A stretch of 64,000 nt of DNA, from positions 1,984,001-2,048,000 of the forward strand of contig NZ_JAVDVK010000001.1 of NCBI RefSeq assembly GCF_031456835.1. Reading direction: 5' to 3'. This DNA comes from Leifsonia shinshuensis (GTDB lineage: Bacteria > Actinomycetota > Actinomycetes > Actinomycetales > Microbacteriaceae). Numbering within the stretch: position 1 is the stretch's first letter; the number at the start of each line of letters is the position of its first letter. The notes beneath the pieces were generated by a model. That model was not told where the DNA came from, made no database searches, and worked only from the letters and a program-made list of their open reading frames with translations. The position numbers and the translations under genes were made by a program. Below, piece by piece: positions 44,269-53,247 of the stretch.

Positions 44269-45080
44269 CCGGCAGCCCCCACCGTGTTCACGATCTCGGC
44301 AAGCAGCGGGCCGAGGCGGCCTTCGGCCGATGCGCCGGCCTCCAGTACTTCCTGGTGACTGAGCGGCGCGTTCTGGATCCCGGCGGCGAGGTTGGTGATC
44401 AGGGAGATCGCGAGGACTTCCAGTCCGCACTGCCGCGCCGCGATGGCTTCGAGCGCGGTCGACATGCCGACGATGTCCCCGCCGATCGCGCGGACCATCG
44501 CGATCTCGGCGGGTGTCTCGTAGTGGGGCCCCGGCAGCTGCACGTAGACCCCCTCGTCGATCCCCGGGCGGATGGAGCCGACCAGCTCGCGCAGACGCGG
44601 GGAGTACAGGTCCGTGAGGTCGACGAATTCGGCGCCCACGATCGGCGAGGTGGCTGTCAGGTTGATGTGGTCGCGGATCAGCACGGGCTCGCCCGGGGTC
44701 CAGGCGGGGTTCAGCCCGCCCGCACCGTTCGTCAGGATGAGCGTCGTGGCGCCGGCTGCGGCGGCCGTGCGCACTCCGTGCACCACGGCGGCGACGCCCT
44801 TCCCTTCGTAGAGGTGGGTGCGCGCGCCGATCACGAGGACATGCTTCCCGTCGGCCAACCGGATCGACCGGAGCCGTCCCGAGTGGCCGGCGACACCCGA
44901 TGGGGTGAATCCGGGCACCTCTGCCGCGGGTATGTCGGCGACGACGTCCCCGATCAGCTCGGCAGCCGACCTCCACCCCGAGCCGAGTGTGATGGCGATC
45001 TCGTGCCGGGGGACGCCGGTGAGTTCGGCGAGCGTGCGCGCGGCCTCGCGGGCCAGTTCCGAGGGCCGCCCGTCAGTCAC
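44265..45080 (-). CDS. Purine nucleoside phosphorylase
   Basis: 271-residue trimeric-type PNP: ITLGSGWRSAAELIG is the phosphate-binding loop, VLIGARTHLYEGKG and LTNGAGGLNP lie beside the active site, GPHYETPAEI and GMSTALEAIAARQCGLEVLAISLITN hold the base- and ribose-contacting residues. It cleaves imported purine nucleosides with phosphate to base plus (deoxy)ribose-1-P. It overlaps the SDR gene by eight bases and the mutase by four, so the three are translated as a block. Confidence 0.93.
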   Translation of the reverse strand: MTDGRPSELAREAARTLAELTGVPRHEIAITLGSGWRSAAELIGDVVADIPAAEVPGFTPSGVAGHSGRLRSIRLADGKHVLVIGARTHLYEGKGVAAVVHGVRTAAAAGATTLILTNGAGGLNPAWTPGEPVLIRDHINLTATSPIVGAEFVDLTDLYSPRLRELVGSIRPGIDEGVYVQLPGPHYETPAEIAMVRAIGGDIVGMSTALEAIAARQCGLEVLAISLITNLAAGIQNAPLSHQEVLEAGASAEGRLGPLLAEIVNTVGAAG

Positions 45081-45837
45081 GCGTGCTCCCGCCGTCGACG
45101 TTGAGGATCTCGCCGGTGATCGAGCGCGCGGCGACCGAGGCGAGGAACACGATGGCGGCAGCCACTTCGTTGGGCTGCTGCATCCGCTTGGTGGGGATGC
45201 CGGACACGAACGCCTCCCGCTGGTCTTCCAGCGAGAGCCCGGTCTGGGCGGCCACCTCGGCGATGACCTGCGCGATCATCGGCGTGTCTACGGTGCCGGG
45301 AGCGATGCCGTTGACGGTGATGGCAGGTGCGAGGTCCAGGGCGGCGGCCCGGGTGAGCCCGATCAGCGCCGCCTTCGAGGTCGTGTAGTCGACCTGATTG
45401 CTGAAGCCGTGCTTGCCGGCGACCGAGGTGATGTTGATGAACGCGCCCTCCCTGTCCTCGTCGGCCAGACGCCGGGCGACCTCACGCTGGATGACGTACG
45501 GGCTGGTGAGGTTGATGTCCAGGGTGCGGCGGAAGTCATCGGTGTCGACGGAGAAGGTGGGGCGTGCGACCTGGAACCCGGCGGCGTTCACGACGATCTC
45601 GGGCGTGCGTTCGAGCGCGGCGAGAGCACGCTCGACATCCGTGGTGTCGGCGAGATCGACGATCTGCGAGGTGACCCCGTCGCTGTCGGTGGGCAGCCGG
45701 TCCCAGGCGTAGACGGTGGTCGCGCCGGCGTTGAGCAGGGCGGCGGTGATGGCGCGGCCCATGCCTCCTGCAGCGCCGGTGACGAGTGCGGTGCCCCCGA
45801 TGAGGGTGAAGCCGAGAGGTGCCTGATTGCGGTTCAC
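45073..45837 (-). CDS. Classical short-chain dehydrogenase/reductase
   Basis: 254-residue SDR with the complete active site: ALVTGAAGGMGRAI for the cofactor, VNAAG, then NITSVAGKHG (Ser) and VDYTTSKAALIG (Tyr and Lys). VDTPMIAQV and ILNVDGGSTRD end the fold. Its GTG start shares one base with the stop of the Gfo/Idh gene (TAGTG). Sitting between an oxidoreductase and PNP, it probably oxidises or reduces the sugar part of a nucleoside-derived compound; the substrate is unknown. Confidence 0.9.
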   Translation of the reverse strand: MNRNQAPLGFTLIGGTALVTGAAGGMGRAITAALLNAGATTVYAWDRLPTDSDGVTSQIVDLADTTDVERALAALERTPEIVVNAAGFQVARPTFSVDTDDFRRTLDINLTSPYVIQREVARRLADEDREGAFINITSVAGKHGFSNQVDYTTSKAALIGLTRAAALDLAPAITVNGIAPGTVDTPMIAQVIAEVAAQTGLSLEDQREAFVSGIPTKRMQQPNEVAAAIVFLASVAARSITGEILNVDGGSTRD

Positions 45838-46874
45838 TATCGTGTTTCCTTCCAGGTGTTGGTCTGCGCGGACAGCCGGATGGCGTCCATCGCGAGTGCG
45901 TTGCTGAGCCCGTCGACGAAGGTGGCGACTCCGCGTTCCTCCGCCTCACCCCCGTAGATGGCGGCGATGCTCCGCCCGAGGGATGAGGTGGGCGCGTCCA
46001 GGCCGAGCGTGCGCAGCCCGGAGGTCTTGTCGCCGATGCGGAGCAGGTTGGGGTGCCCGGAGGTCCAGACCGCCGACCCGAGGGTGCCGTCGACGCGCAG
46101 TTCGATCTCGTCGAACGAGCCGTGGGAGAGCTCGGTCCCGTAGACCTGGCCGACGACGCCCGAGTCGAATCGGAGCAGCGCGGCGAACAGATCGTCGTTG
46201 GGCGGGTTCACCCGGCCGGACGCCGAACCGGTGTCGTAATCGCGCTCTCCCATCCTCGACAGGAGCCCGCTCGCCTCGCCGATGTGGTCCCCGAGCACGA
46301 ACTCCGCGAGGTCGAGCCAGTGCGAGCCGATCTCGGTGACAGTGCGGGAAGGGCCGACCTGCTGCGGGTCGTACCGCCAGTCGAGCCCGCTCGGATTGGC
46401 GTTCCACTGCTGGCGGTAGTGCCCGAACACCGAGACGGGCGCGCCGAGGTCTCCGGCGCCGATCGCGGCACGGAGCAGCTGGATGCCCTCGTCCTGCCGG
46501 CGGTTGAAGTTGAGGAAGTGAGCGACGTCGTGGGACTGCACGTACTCCAGAGCCTCGGAGGCGAGCTCTCCGGTCGGAGCGAGCGGCTTCTCGCTGACGA
46601 TCGCCAGTCCGCGCTCCGCGGCCTCCCGGATGGGGTCGAGATGGTTCATCGGCGTCGAGCACACATGCACGTGGGTGACACCGGGAGTGTCCAGCGCTTG
46701 GGTCAAGGAGGGCGCGGACACGGCGTCCCAGTCGGCGGCGAACCGCTCGCGGTTCGCCGGACTGGGGCTCCAGACGACCGCGGGAGCGATCCCGATGTCA
46801 GCGAGCGCGCGGGCGTGACTGACGGCGATCATCCCGGACCCGATGATGACCGGGCGGACGGACGTGTTCTTCAT
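45837..46874 (-). CDS. Gfo/Idh/MocA-family oxidoreductase
   Basis: 345-residue NAD(P)-dependent oxidoreductase. PVIIGSGMIAVSHARAL binds the dinucleotide, VHVCSTPMNHLDPIREA and IVSEKPLAPTGELA include the EKP Lys, and TVTEIGSHWLDLAEFVLG carries the conserved His. A C-terminal alpha/beta domain follows. Members oxidise or epimerise sugars and cyclitols. It lies between a nucleoside-type deaminase and an SDR in the BMP operon, an unusual place for this family, and may act on a nucleoside or on its released sugar. Confidence 0.9.
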   Translation of the reverse strand: MKNTSVRPVIIGSGMIAVSHARALADIGIAPAVVWSPSPANRERFAADWDAVSAPSLTQALDTPGVTHVHVCSTPMNHLDPIREAAERGLAIVSEKPLAPTGELASEALEYVQSHDVAHFLNFNRRQDEGIQLLRAAIGAGDLGAPVSVFGHYRQQWNANPSGLDWRYDPQQVGPSRTVTEIGSHWLDLAEFVLGDHIGEASGLLSRMGERDYDTGSASGRVNPPNDDLFAALLRFDSGVVGQVYGTELSHGSFDEIELRVDGTLGSAVWTSGHPNLLRIGDKTSGLRTLGLDAPTSSLGRSIAAIYGGEAEERGVATFVDGLSNALAMDAIRLSAQTNTWKETR

Positions 46875-46896
46875 GGTGCTCCTATCGGGATTCGCG

Positions 46897-47391
46897 TCAG
46901 TAGTCGACGCGGGTCGTGTTCGACTTCCACGCGTCGAACGGCGTCGCCCGGCCGGGGAGGGGGTGCGATTCCACCGGTGTCTCCCAGGTTTCGCGGTCTC
47001 GGGCGAAGAGGTCGTAGAAGGCGAGGTCGTCGAAGCCGCCGTCGGCCGCGTCGTAGCGGTCCGCGGCGAAGACCACCCGGTCCACCCGCGCCCACAGGCT
47101 CGAGGCCAGGCACATCGGGCACGGTTCGCACGAGGAGTAGAGGGTCAGACCGGAGAGGTTGAAGTCGTCGCGCAGGCGGCCCGCGGCGCGCAAGGCGACG
47201 ATCTCGGCGTGCGCGGTGGGGTCGTTGTCGCGCGTGACGCGGTTCTGGCCGACGGAGACGACGGCGCCGTCCGCGTCGACGAGGACGGCGCCGAACGGGC
47301 CGCCGCCGGCGGCGACGTTCTCGGTCGCGAGCCGCACCGCGTGCTCGAGGTGCGCGCGGTCGGTCGAGGACAGGGAGTCGGAGGAGGGCAT
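46897..47391 (-). CDS. Nucleoside/guanine deaminase (CDA-fold)
   Basis: 164-residue zinc deaminase of the cytidine-deaminase fold, guanine-deaminase/TadA-like. HAE gives the zinc ligand His61 and the proton-shuttling Glu63, and SSCEPCPMC gives zinc ligands Cys91 and Cys94. GGGPFGAVLVDADG near residue 30 is typical of the GuaD branch. A domain-swapped C-terminal tail is suggested by RATPFDAWKSNTTRVDY. It probably deaminates the purine base or nucleoside brought in by the operon's importer. Confidence 0.88.
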   Translation of the reverse strand: MPSSDSLSSTDRAHLEHAVRLATENVAAGGGPFGAVLVDADGAVVSVGQNRVTRDNDPTAHAEIVALRAAGRLRDDFNLSGLTLYSSCEPCPMCLASSLWARVDRVVFAADRYDAADGGFDDLAFYDLFARDRETWETPVESHPLPGRATPFDAWKSNTTRVDY

Positions 47392-47416
47392 GGCTGTCTT
47401 TCTCTTGTGCAGGACG

Positions 47417-48325
47417 TCAATCGCGGAGTTCCGCGAAGGTGGCGATGTTCCCGCCGGCGCGCTTGGCGATGTAGGCGGCGACGGTCACGGCGAGGATCGT
47501 GAGGATGTAGGGGATGGCGAGGAGGAACTCGGTCGGCAGACTCCATCCCTGCACCTGGGCGAGGATGCCGAGCGCGTTGGCGACGCCGAAGAAGGCGCAC
47601 GCTCCGACGACACCCCACACCGTTCCCCCGCCGAAGATGAGGGCGGAGAAGGCGAGGAATCCCCGGCCGGCCGTCATGTCCTGGCTGAAGGAGTCGAGGC
47701 CCCCGAGCGAGAGCTCCGCTCCCCCCATCGCGATCAGGACGCCTCCTGCGGCGATGGCCCAGAAACGGACCACGGTGGGCGACTGGCCGGCACTGCGCGC
47801 CGCGAACGGGAATTCGCCGACCGCGTTCATGACCAGCCCGGCCTGGGTCCGGCGCAGCACGACCCAGACGATCAGAGCGACGACGGGGAGGATCCACACC
47901 AGGATGGACATCCCTGCCATGATCTGCATCGGCCCGCCGCGGACAGTGGAGGGGATGGGCTCCGGAAGCGCCACCGGCGCATTCGCCGTCGCTTGAGAGC
48001 CGTAGAAGACGTTGAGCATGAACACTGTGAGCGCCAGCCCGACGGTCGAGAGGCCGATGCCGACGATGATGACGTCGCCTTTGAGGATGGTGATGCACAG
48101 CCAGTAGACGATCGACACGGCGACGGTGACGGCGGCGGTGATGAGCAGAGTCAGAGCGATGCTGCCCGTCGCCTTGGCCGCCGCGACCGCGGTGAAGGCG
48201 GCGATCGCCATGAGCCCCTCGAGACCCAGATTGAACACTCCGACGCGGTAAGCCAGGAGGCCGCCGAGGGCCACCCAGAGGAGCGGGGCGGCGTCGCGTA
48301 TTGCGGTGGCGAGGAACTCATACAT
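47417..48325 (-). CDS. ABC transporter permease, BMP/nucleoside type (second)
   Basis: 302-residue permease of the BPD_transp_2 (RbsC/YufQ-like) family. VGVFNLGLEGLMAIAAF is the conserved loop near residue 30, and NPLGGLDSF-like segments follow (ELSLGGLDSFSQDMTAGRGF). ALIFGGGTVWGVVGACAFFGV is also typical. It overlaps the first permease gene by eight bases. It forms the channel with the 48.3-49.4 kb permease for the nucleoside ligand of the BMP lipoprotein. Confidence 0.9.
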   Translation of the reverse strand: MYEFLATAIRDAAPLLWVALGGLLAYRVGVFNLGLEGLMAIAAFTAVAAAKATGSIALTLLITAAVTVAVSIVYWLCITILKGDVIIVGIGLSTVGLALTVFMLNVFYGSQATANAPVALPEPIPSTVRGGPMQIMAGMSILVWILPVVALIVWVVLRRTQAGLVMNAVGEFPFAARSAGQSPTVVRFWAIAAGGVLIAMGGAELSLGGLDSFSQDMTAGRGFLAFSALIFGGGTVWGVVGACAFFGVANALGILAQVQGWSLPTEFLLAIPYILTILAVTVAAYIAKRAGGNIATFAELRD

Positions 48326-49397
48326 TTGCTGTCTCCGCTGCTGTCGGGGATGGTTCGGGGATGTTCTGATCGGGTTTCGGCGCGCGGGCTCGCCTCCGCC
48401 AGACGCTGCGCACCTGCAGAGTGATCAGCACGGCGATGAGCCCCTGGATGAGGTCGAGCGCGGAGCGGGGAATGTCCGAGACGGTCGGGAGGTACTGGAG
48501 GGCGGCCTGCAGTCCGCCGAACAGCAGCCCGGCGAGGACGACGCCGGGCACGGTCAACATCCCGACCAGGGCAACGAGCACCGCGGTGAAACCGATGTCG
48601 GGCGAGAAGCCGGCGACGAGCCGGCCGGCGGGGCCGAGCACGTCCAGGCTGCCCGCGAGACCGGCCGCGGCTCCCGCTGCGCCGAAGCACACGAACGCCA
48701 GCCGTCTCGACGACGCACCCTGCCAGCGCACGACGACGGGGTTCCGCCCCAGCAGTTCCGTGGTGAGTCCACTGCGAGTGGACGATGCCCACACCCAGAC
48801 CAGCACGACAGCGAGCACGGCGATGATGAGCAGGGCGGCCGACACTCCCAGTCCGTTCGAAACGCGAGCATCCTGCGGTAGCGCTGTGGTGGACGCGACG
48901 GCGCTCGACCCGGCTTTGTCCCGCAGCGGGCCACCGGCCACGTACTGCACCAGGAGCACCGCGATGAAGTTGAGCATCAGCGTGGAGAGCACCTCATCGG
49001 TGCCGAACACCACCTTCAGCACGGCGGCGATCAAGGCCCAGACGGCACCGCCGACCATGCCGGCGACCGCGCAGAGCACGCTGAGCAGCGGCCCTGGGAC
49101 GTGGACCGTCAGCCCGACGACGGTGGCCGCGAGAGCGCCCAGGTAGATCTGCCCCTGTGCGCCGACATTGAAGAACCCGGCGCGGAAGGACACGAGGACA
49201 CCGAGACCGGCGATCACCAGCGGGATGGTCCAGCGCAGCGTGTTCTGCAGCGCGCCGGGTGCCGTGATGGCGCCTTGCACGGTGCCGCTCCAGACGGAGG
49301 ACACGTTGTAGCCGGAGGCCAGGAAGACGAGGGAGCCGAGGGCGAAGGCTGCGATGACCATCGCCGCGGAGCGCCCGAAGGCGGAGAGCCTATGCAT
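48318..49397 (-). CDS. ABC transporter permease, BMP/nucleoside type (first)
   Basis: 359-residue BPD_transp_2 permease (YufP-like). VSFRAGFFNVGAQGQIYLGALAA is the signature loop, FGTDEVLSTLMLNFIAVLLVQYV is typical of the nucleoside branch, and FSPDIGFTAVLVALVGMLTVPGVVLAGLLFGGL is the second conserved block. The ATG at 49397 overlaps the ATPase stop by eight bases. Confidence 0.9.
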   Translation of the reverse strand: MHRLSAFGRSAAMVIAAFALGSLVFLASGYNVSSVWSGTVQGAITAPGALQNTLRWTIPLVIAGLGVLVSFRAGFFNVGAQGQIYLGALAATVVGLTVHVPGPLLSVLCAVAGMVGGAVWALIAAVLKVVFGTDEVLSTLMLNFIAVLLVQYVAGGPLRDKAGSSAVASTTALPQDARVSNGLGVSAALLIIAVLAVVLVWVWASSTRSGLTTELLGRNPVVVRWQGASSRRLAFVCFGAAGAAAGLAGSLDVLGPAGRLVAGFSPDIGFTAVLVALVGMLTVPGVVLAGLLFGGLQAALQYLPTVSDIPRSALDLIQGLIAVLITLQVRSVWRRRARAPKPDQNIPEPSPTAAETANV

Positions 49398-50940
49398 GAG
49401 CGGCACCGACCATTTCCGTTCCGATTTCGATGAGCGAGGCTGTCGGCGGCATCTCGGCCACGATGCGACCGCCTCGGAGGACCAGGATGCGCGTCGAGAG
49501 AGCGCGGAGTTCGTCGAGATCGCTCGAGACCAGGAGGACGGCTCCGCCGCGAGCGGCGACGTCGGCGAGAGACTTCTGCACGAAGGCGATCGCGCCGATG
49601 TCGAGCCCTCGGGTGGGCTGGGCGGCGAGGACGAGCCGGGCGTTGTCGTCGATCTCGCGGGCGAGGATCGCGCGCTGGATGTTGCCGCCGGAGAGCTGCC
49701 CTGCGGCCTGATCCACCGACCGGTACGCGACACTCCACGTGTCCAGGCGGGCGGAGACCGAACTCCGGAGTTTCGATCGGTTGATGAAGGCTGTCGTCTG
49801 CATGAGGACGTCGGATATCGCGACGTTCGCCCAGAGCGGGCTGGTCGAGCTGACCCCCTCGAGGTTCCTCTCGAACGGGACGGCTCTGATTCCGGCGCGG
49901 CGGCGACCGATCACAGACGCGCGTCCGATCTCCGTGCCGTCGAGCGTGAGGGAACCGGTGACGGGGGTGAGGCCGACGATCGCCTCGACGAGGGAGCGCT
50001 GACCGTTCCCTTCCACACCGGCGATGCCGACGATCTCGCCCGGACGCAACTCGAGCTCGACCTCGGACAGGGCCGCGTCGTTGGACGTGTCCTTGGTCGA
50101 CAGGCCGCTGGCCCGCAGAAGCGGTTCAGCGTCCGCCGGGAACGCGGCGCCGACGTAGCTGACTCCCCCACTGTCGACCAGCTCCACGACGTCGTCGGTT
50201 CGCTGCTGACCGATGATGTGCTCGGCCACGGTCTCGGGCGTGAGTTCGCGCGCCGGGGTCAGCGGCAGGGACACCCTGCCCTTCTCCAGCACGGTCACGG
50301 TGTCCGCCACAGCGAACACTTCGGCGAGTTTGTGCAGCACCACGATCACGGTGAGTCCCCGTGCGGCGAGCCCCCGGATGCGCTCGAACAGCGCAGGAAC
50401 CTCGCTCGCCGGAATGGCGGCCGTGGGCTCATCGAAGATCAGCACCCGGGCATCGCCCACCAGCGCCCGGGTGATCTCCAATGACTGGCGCTGCGGGACC
50501 GACAGGTCGCGCACCCGGATGCGCACGTCGAGGCCCAACCCCGCCTCGTCCGCACGTCGCTGCCAGTGCTGCTCCAGCTTTCGCCGCGAGTAGAGAGGCT
50601 TCGTGTCGGCGGAGAAGAGCTCGAGACACTCCGCGATCGTCATCGAGGGCGGCGAGCTGAAGTGCTGATGCACCATGTCGACACCCTGCTTGCGGGCTCC
50701 GACGACATCGCCGGCCTGCAGCCGGACTCCGTCGAGGGAGACGGTGCCGCCTGTGGGCTCGTACAACCCACAGACGACACGGGCGAAGGTCGTCTTACCC
50801 GCCCCGTTCTGACCGACGACCGCGTGCACGGCTCCCGGCTCGAAGCTGACATTGACTTCGGAGAGGGCGGCGAACTCGCCGAACCTCATGGTGACGTCTG
50901 CGACGTCGAGACGGGGGCCGAGCATGACGGATGACCTCAT
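49390..50940 (-). CDS. ABC transporter ATPase with two nucleotide-binding domains (nucleoside/sugar type)
   Basis: 516-residue double ATPase of the RbsA/YufO type. Domain 1 has Walker A GQNGAGKTT, a divergent signature LSVPQRQSLEIT and Walker B VLIFDEPTAA. Domain 2 starts near residue 270 with GIAGVEGNGQRSLVE in place of a full Walker A, signature LSGGNIQRAIL, and LVLAAQPTRGLD as the degenerate Walker B. Such asymmetry is normal for this subfamily. It energises the two permeases downstream and follows the BMP gene by 34 bases. Confidence 0.92.
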   Translation of the reverse strand: MRSSVMLGPRLDVADVTMRFGEFAALSEVNVSFEPGAVHAVVGQNGAGKTTFARVVCGLYEPTGGTVSLDGVRLQAGDVVGARKQGVDMVHQHFSSPPSMTIAECLELFSADTKPLYSRRKLEQHWQRRADEAGLGLDVRIRVRDLSVPQRQSLEITRALVGDARVLIFDEPTAAIPASEVPALFERIRGLAARGLTVIVVLHKLAEVFAVADTVTVLEKGRVSLPLTPARELTPETVAEHIIGQQRTDDVVELVDSGGVSYVGAAFPADAEPLLRASGLSTKDTSNDAALSEVELELRPGEIVGIAGVEGNGQRSLVEAIVGLTPVTGSLTLDGTEIGRASVIGRRRAGIRAVPFERNLEGVSSTSPLWANVAISDVLMQTTAFINRSKLRSSVSARLDTWSVAYRSVDQAAGQLSGGNIQRAILAREIDDNARLVLAAQPTRGLDIGAIAFVQKSLADVAARGGAVLLVSSDLDELRALSTRILVLRGGRIVAEMPPTASLIEIGTEMVGAAHA

Positions 50941-50974
50941 CGTTTCAGCGGAGGGATGGGTGGAGGGAGCGGCT

Positions 50975-52012
50975 TCAGATGCCGTCGGTGTCGTAGGCGA
51001 CTTTCACGGAGCCGTCGACGATCTGCTTCTTCAGGTCGTCGAGCTTGGGCTGCAGGGCTTTCACGTCGGCGACACGGTCGGAGCCGCCGTTCAGGAAGCT
51101 GTCGGCGATCTGCACCCCGACCAGGTCCTTGTCGAGCGAGGCGGCGTAGGTGCCCAGGGACTTGCCGGACTTCAGGATCCGAGTGACGGCCTCCTTGAGT
51201 GCATCGCCGAATCGCAGGTACGTCAGGCCGACGACCGTCTTCGGGTTCTGCTGGGCGACCGCGGCAGAGGCGTCCGTGAACACGAGGGCGCTGGCGGTGG
51301 CCGCCGCCTGGATGATGCCGACCGAGCTGCCGCCGGCGTCGGTCTGGAGGAGGTCGGCACCCTGGGAGATCATTCCGAGAGCGATGTCACGGGCCTTCGA
51401 CGGGTCGGAGAACGAGCCCACGATGCCGCTCAGCACCTTCACACGGGGATTGGCGGCCTCGGCGCCGGCTTTGTATGCGTGGAAGTTCGCGTAGAGCAGC
51501 GGGGAGCCGGCGCCACCGATCCACCCGACCGTGTTCGACTTCGTCAACGTGCCTGCCGCGTACCCGGACAGGTACAGCGCCTTGTAGACGTCGAAGCTCA
51601 CCGTGGTGAGGTTCGCGATCTTCTTCTGGGGCGGGTCGGCGAAGATGTGGACGAACTGCGTGTCCGGGAAATCCGGGGCCACGCCGTCGAGGGCGTTCGT
51701 GATGTCCGGGAACGCCCCTGCGATCACGTTCGCGCCCGACTGCGCGACGTTGCGGATCGAGCTCTCGTACCCCGACGGGTCGGTCGACTCGACGTACTTG
51801 GTGTTGACGTCGTCCGCGGTCTTGATCTTCTTCAGCCCGGCGACGAGGTCGTCGACGCCCGAATCGTCGCCCGCCGCCTGGGTCGAGACGAAGGCGACGG
51901 TCTTCTTTCCGCCCGCTTCTCCGCCTGCGCTGCTCGAGCAGCCGCTCAGAGCGAGCGAGGCGATGGCGATGGCGGCGACCGTTGTGGCCACCATCCGAAT
52001 CTTCTTGGTCAC
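50975..52012 (-). CDS. BMP-family nucleoside-binding lipoprotein
   Basis: 345-residue basic-membrane-protein (Med/PnrA) family lipoprotein. The signal peptide ends in LALSGC (Cys25), then a Gly/Ser linker. The mature fold includes QSGANVIAGAFPD, TVSFDVYKALYLSGYAAGTLTKSN and LQTDAGGSSVGIIQAA. The start is GTG 52012 (MTKKIRMVA). BMP proteins characterised so far bind purine nucleosides, which fits PNP and the deaminase in the same operon. It is the first gene of the ten-gene unit under the repeats at 52123-52153. Confidence 0.92.
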   Translation of the reverse strand: MTKKIRMVATTVAAIAIASLALSGCSSSAGGEAGGKKTVAFVSTQAAGDDSGVDDLVAGLKKIKTADDVNTKYVESTDPSGYESSIRNVAQSGANVIAGAFPDITNALDGVAPDFPDTQFVHIFADPPQKKIANLTTVSFDVYKALYLSGYAAGTLTKSNTVGWIGGAGSPLLYANFHAYKAGAEAANPRVKVLSGIVGSFSDPSKARDIALGMISQGADLLQTDAGGSSVGIIQAAATASALVFTDASAAVAQQNPKTVVGLTYLRFGDALKEAVTRILKSGKSLGTYAASLDKDLVGVQIADSFLNGGSDRVADVKALQPKLDDLKKQIVDGSVKVAYDTDGI

Positions 52013-52122
52013 TGTGGTGCTCCTATTCCTCGTTGAACTCAGGAGGCAGAAGCGGCGCTACAGGGGGCTCATTCATCGGGCTGAGCTGCACCGTTTCATC
52101 CGAGTGAGAATGAAGCTAATGA

Positions 52123-52153
52123 CGTTATGCGTATAACGCAATACGTATAACGC
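52123..52153. promoter_or_regulatory. LacI-type operator: palindrome plus direct repeat upstream of the nucleoside operon
   Basis: CGTTAT-GCGT-ATAACG (52123-52138) is a palindrome with perfect 6-bp arms. On the minus strand GCGTTATACG occurs twice (52153-52144 and 52139-52130), 14 bases apart, and ATACGTAT (52141-52148) is itself a perfect palindrome. The AT-rich block lies about 110-140 bases before the BMP start and just after the LacI gene. Confidence 0.65.
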
Positions 52154-52188
52154 GCTCATTTCGCGTCGGTTCCGAGTGCGACAGCTCG

Positions 52189-53235
52189 CTACTCGGCGGG
52201 GGTCATCCCGGTCGACGTCCGGGGGATGTACTGCGTCGCCACCGCGATCTCTCGCGCGTTCCCTTCCGTGACCAGGTCTTTGAGCGCCTGGCCGGCAGCA
52301 GCTCCGATCGCCACCGACGGCAGCCGGATCGAACTCAATGCGGGGTCGACGATCGCCGCGGCATCCGTGTCGTTGAACGCGACGAGGGAGAAGTCGTCCG
52401 GAATCCGCAGGTTCATCCCCCGGGCAGCCCGGATGACTCCGAACGCGTGGCGATCGTCGGCGCACAAGACCGCGGTGACTCCCGCGGCTCGCCAGTCGGG
52501 CCACTTCTGCGCGAACCGCTCGGCGATGGCGCCCATGTCCAGGCTCTCCAGCCGCAGATCCGGCCCGACCACCTTGAGCCCGCGCGCCTTGAAGGCTGAG
52601 ACCACTGCGGCCCGGCGGCTCGCCAGGGTGAGCGAATTGGCGACGAAGGACACATAGCCCACCCGGCGATGGCCGAGACGGTGAAGATCTTCCGCCACCT
52701 CTCGGAGGCTTTCCACGAGCTCGAAGCTCACCCGGGAGGTGCCGGGCGGCGCCTCGGGCGAGTCGACGAGCACTGCGGCGGCGCCCACCTTCCCGATCGC
52801 CTCCACCTCGGCGGCGGACGGGCTGGCAAGGATGACTCCTGTGGTATCCGCGAAAACGGAGCTGCTGACCACGTTGGGGCGGTCGGGGTGGGCCCGGCCC
52901 GGGCGGGAGTCATGGAAGGTCAACTCCCACGCATCGTCGAGCACTCCCCCGACACCCTCCAGGATCGATCCGAAGAAGTGGTAGGAGAACCCGGGGAAGA
53001 TGAACGACACCGATCGCGACGACCCCGCGGTGAGCCGTCGGGCGGTGCGGTTCGGCACATAGCCGAGATCCGCGACGGCCTTGGCGATTCGTTTCTGCAG
53101 CTCATCGCTGAGCCGGCCTTCGTGCTTGCCGGTGACCCAGAGTGAGACGGCGGCCTGCGAGCAGCCGGCCGCCTTGGCGACATCGATGGAGGTCACACGA
53201 CGCGCCAGGTGCGGCAGCGGGTCGACCTGCGGCAT
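52189..53235 (-). CDS. LacI-family transcriptional regulator
   Basis: 348-residue LacI/GalR regulator. The HTH and hinge read VTSIDVAKAAGCSQAAVSLWVTGKHEGRLS then RIAKAVADLGYVPNRTARRLTAGSS. The effector domain includes VRDLRRLGHRRVGYV-type (LHRLGHRRVGYVSF) and LCADDRHAFGVIRAARG. It lies 176 bases upstream of the BMP gene on the same strand and is the probable nucleoside- or sugar-responsive repressor of that operon. It is preceded by the UPF0303 gene with a 12-base gap. Confidence 0.92.
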   Translation of the reverse strand: MPQVDPLPHLARRVTSIDVAKAAGCSQAAVSLWVTGKHEGRLSDELQKRIAKAVADLGYVPNRTARRLTAGSSRSVSFIFPGFSYHFFGSILEGVGGVLDDAWELTFHDSRPGRAHPDRPNVVSSSVFADTTGVILASPSAAEVEAIGKVGAAAVLVDSPEAPPGTSRVSFELVESLREVAEDLHRLGHRRVGYVSFVANSLTLASRRAAVVSAFKARGLKVVGPDLRLESLDMGAIAERFAQKWPDWRAAGVTAVLCADDRHAFGVIRAARGMNLRIPDDFSLVAFNDTDAAAIVDPALSSIRLPSVAIGAAAGQALKDLVTEGNAREIAVATQYIPRTSTGMTPAE

Positions 53236-53247
53236 TCGAACGCCCCC

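Noticed and set aside
49390..50940. The odd LSVPQRQ and missing second Walker A as signs of a dead ATPase
   Set aside because: RbsA/YufO-type double ATPases normally have one degenerate domain and an LSxxxQ variant; the first Walker A and B motifs are intact.
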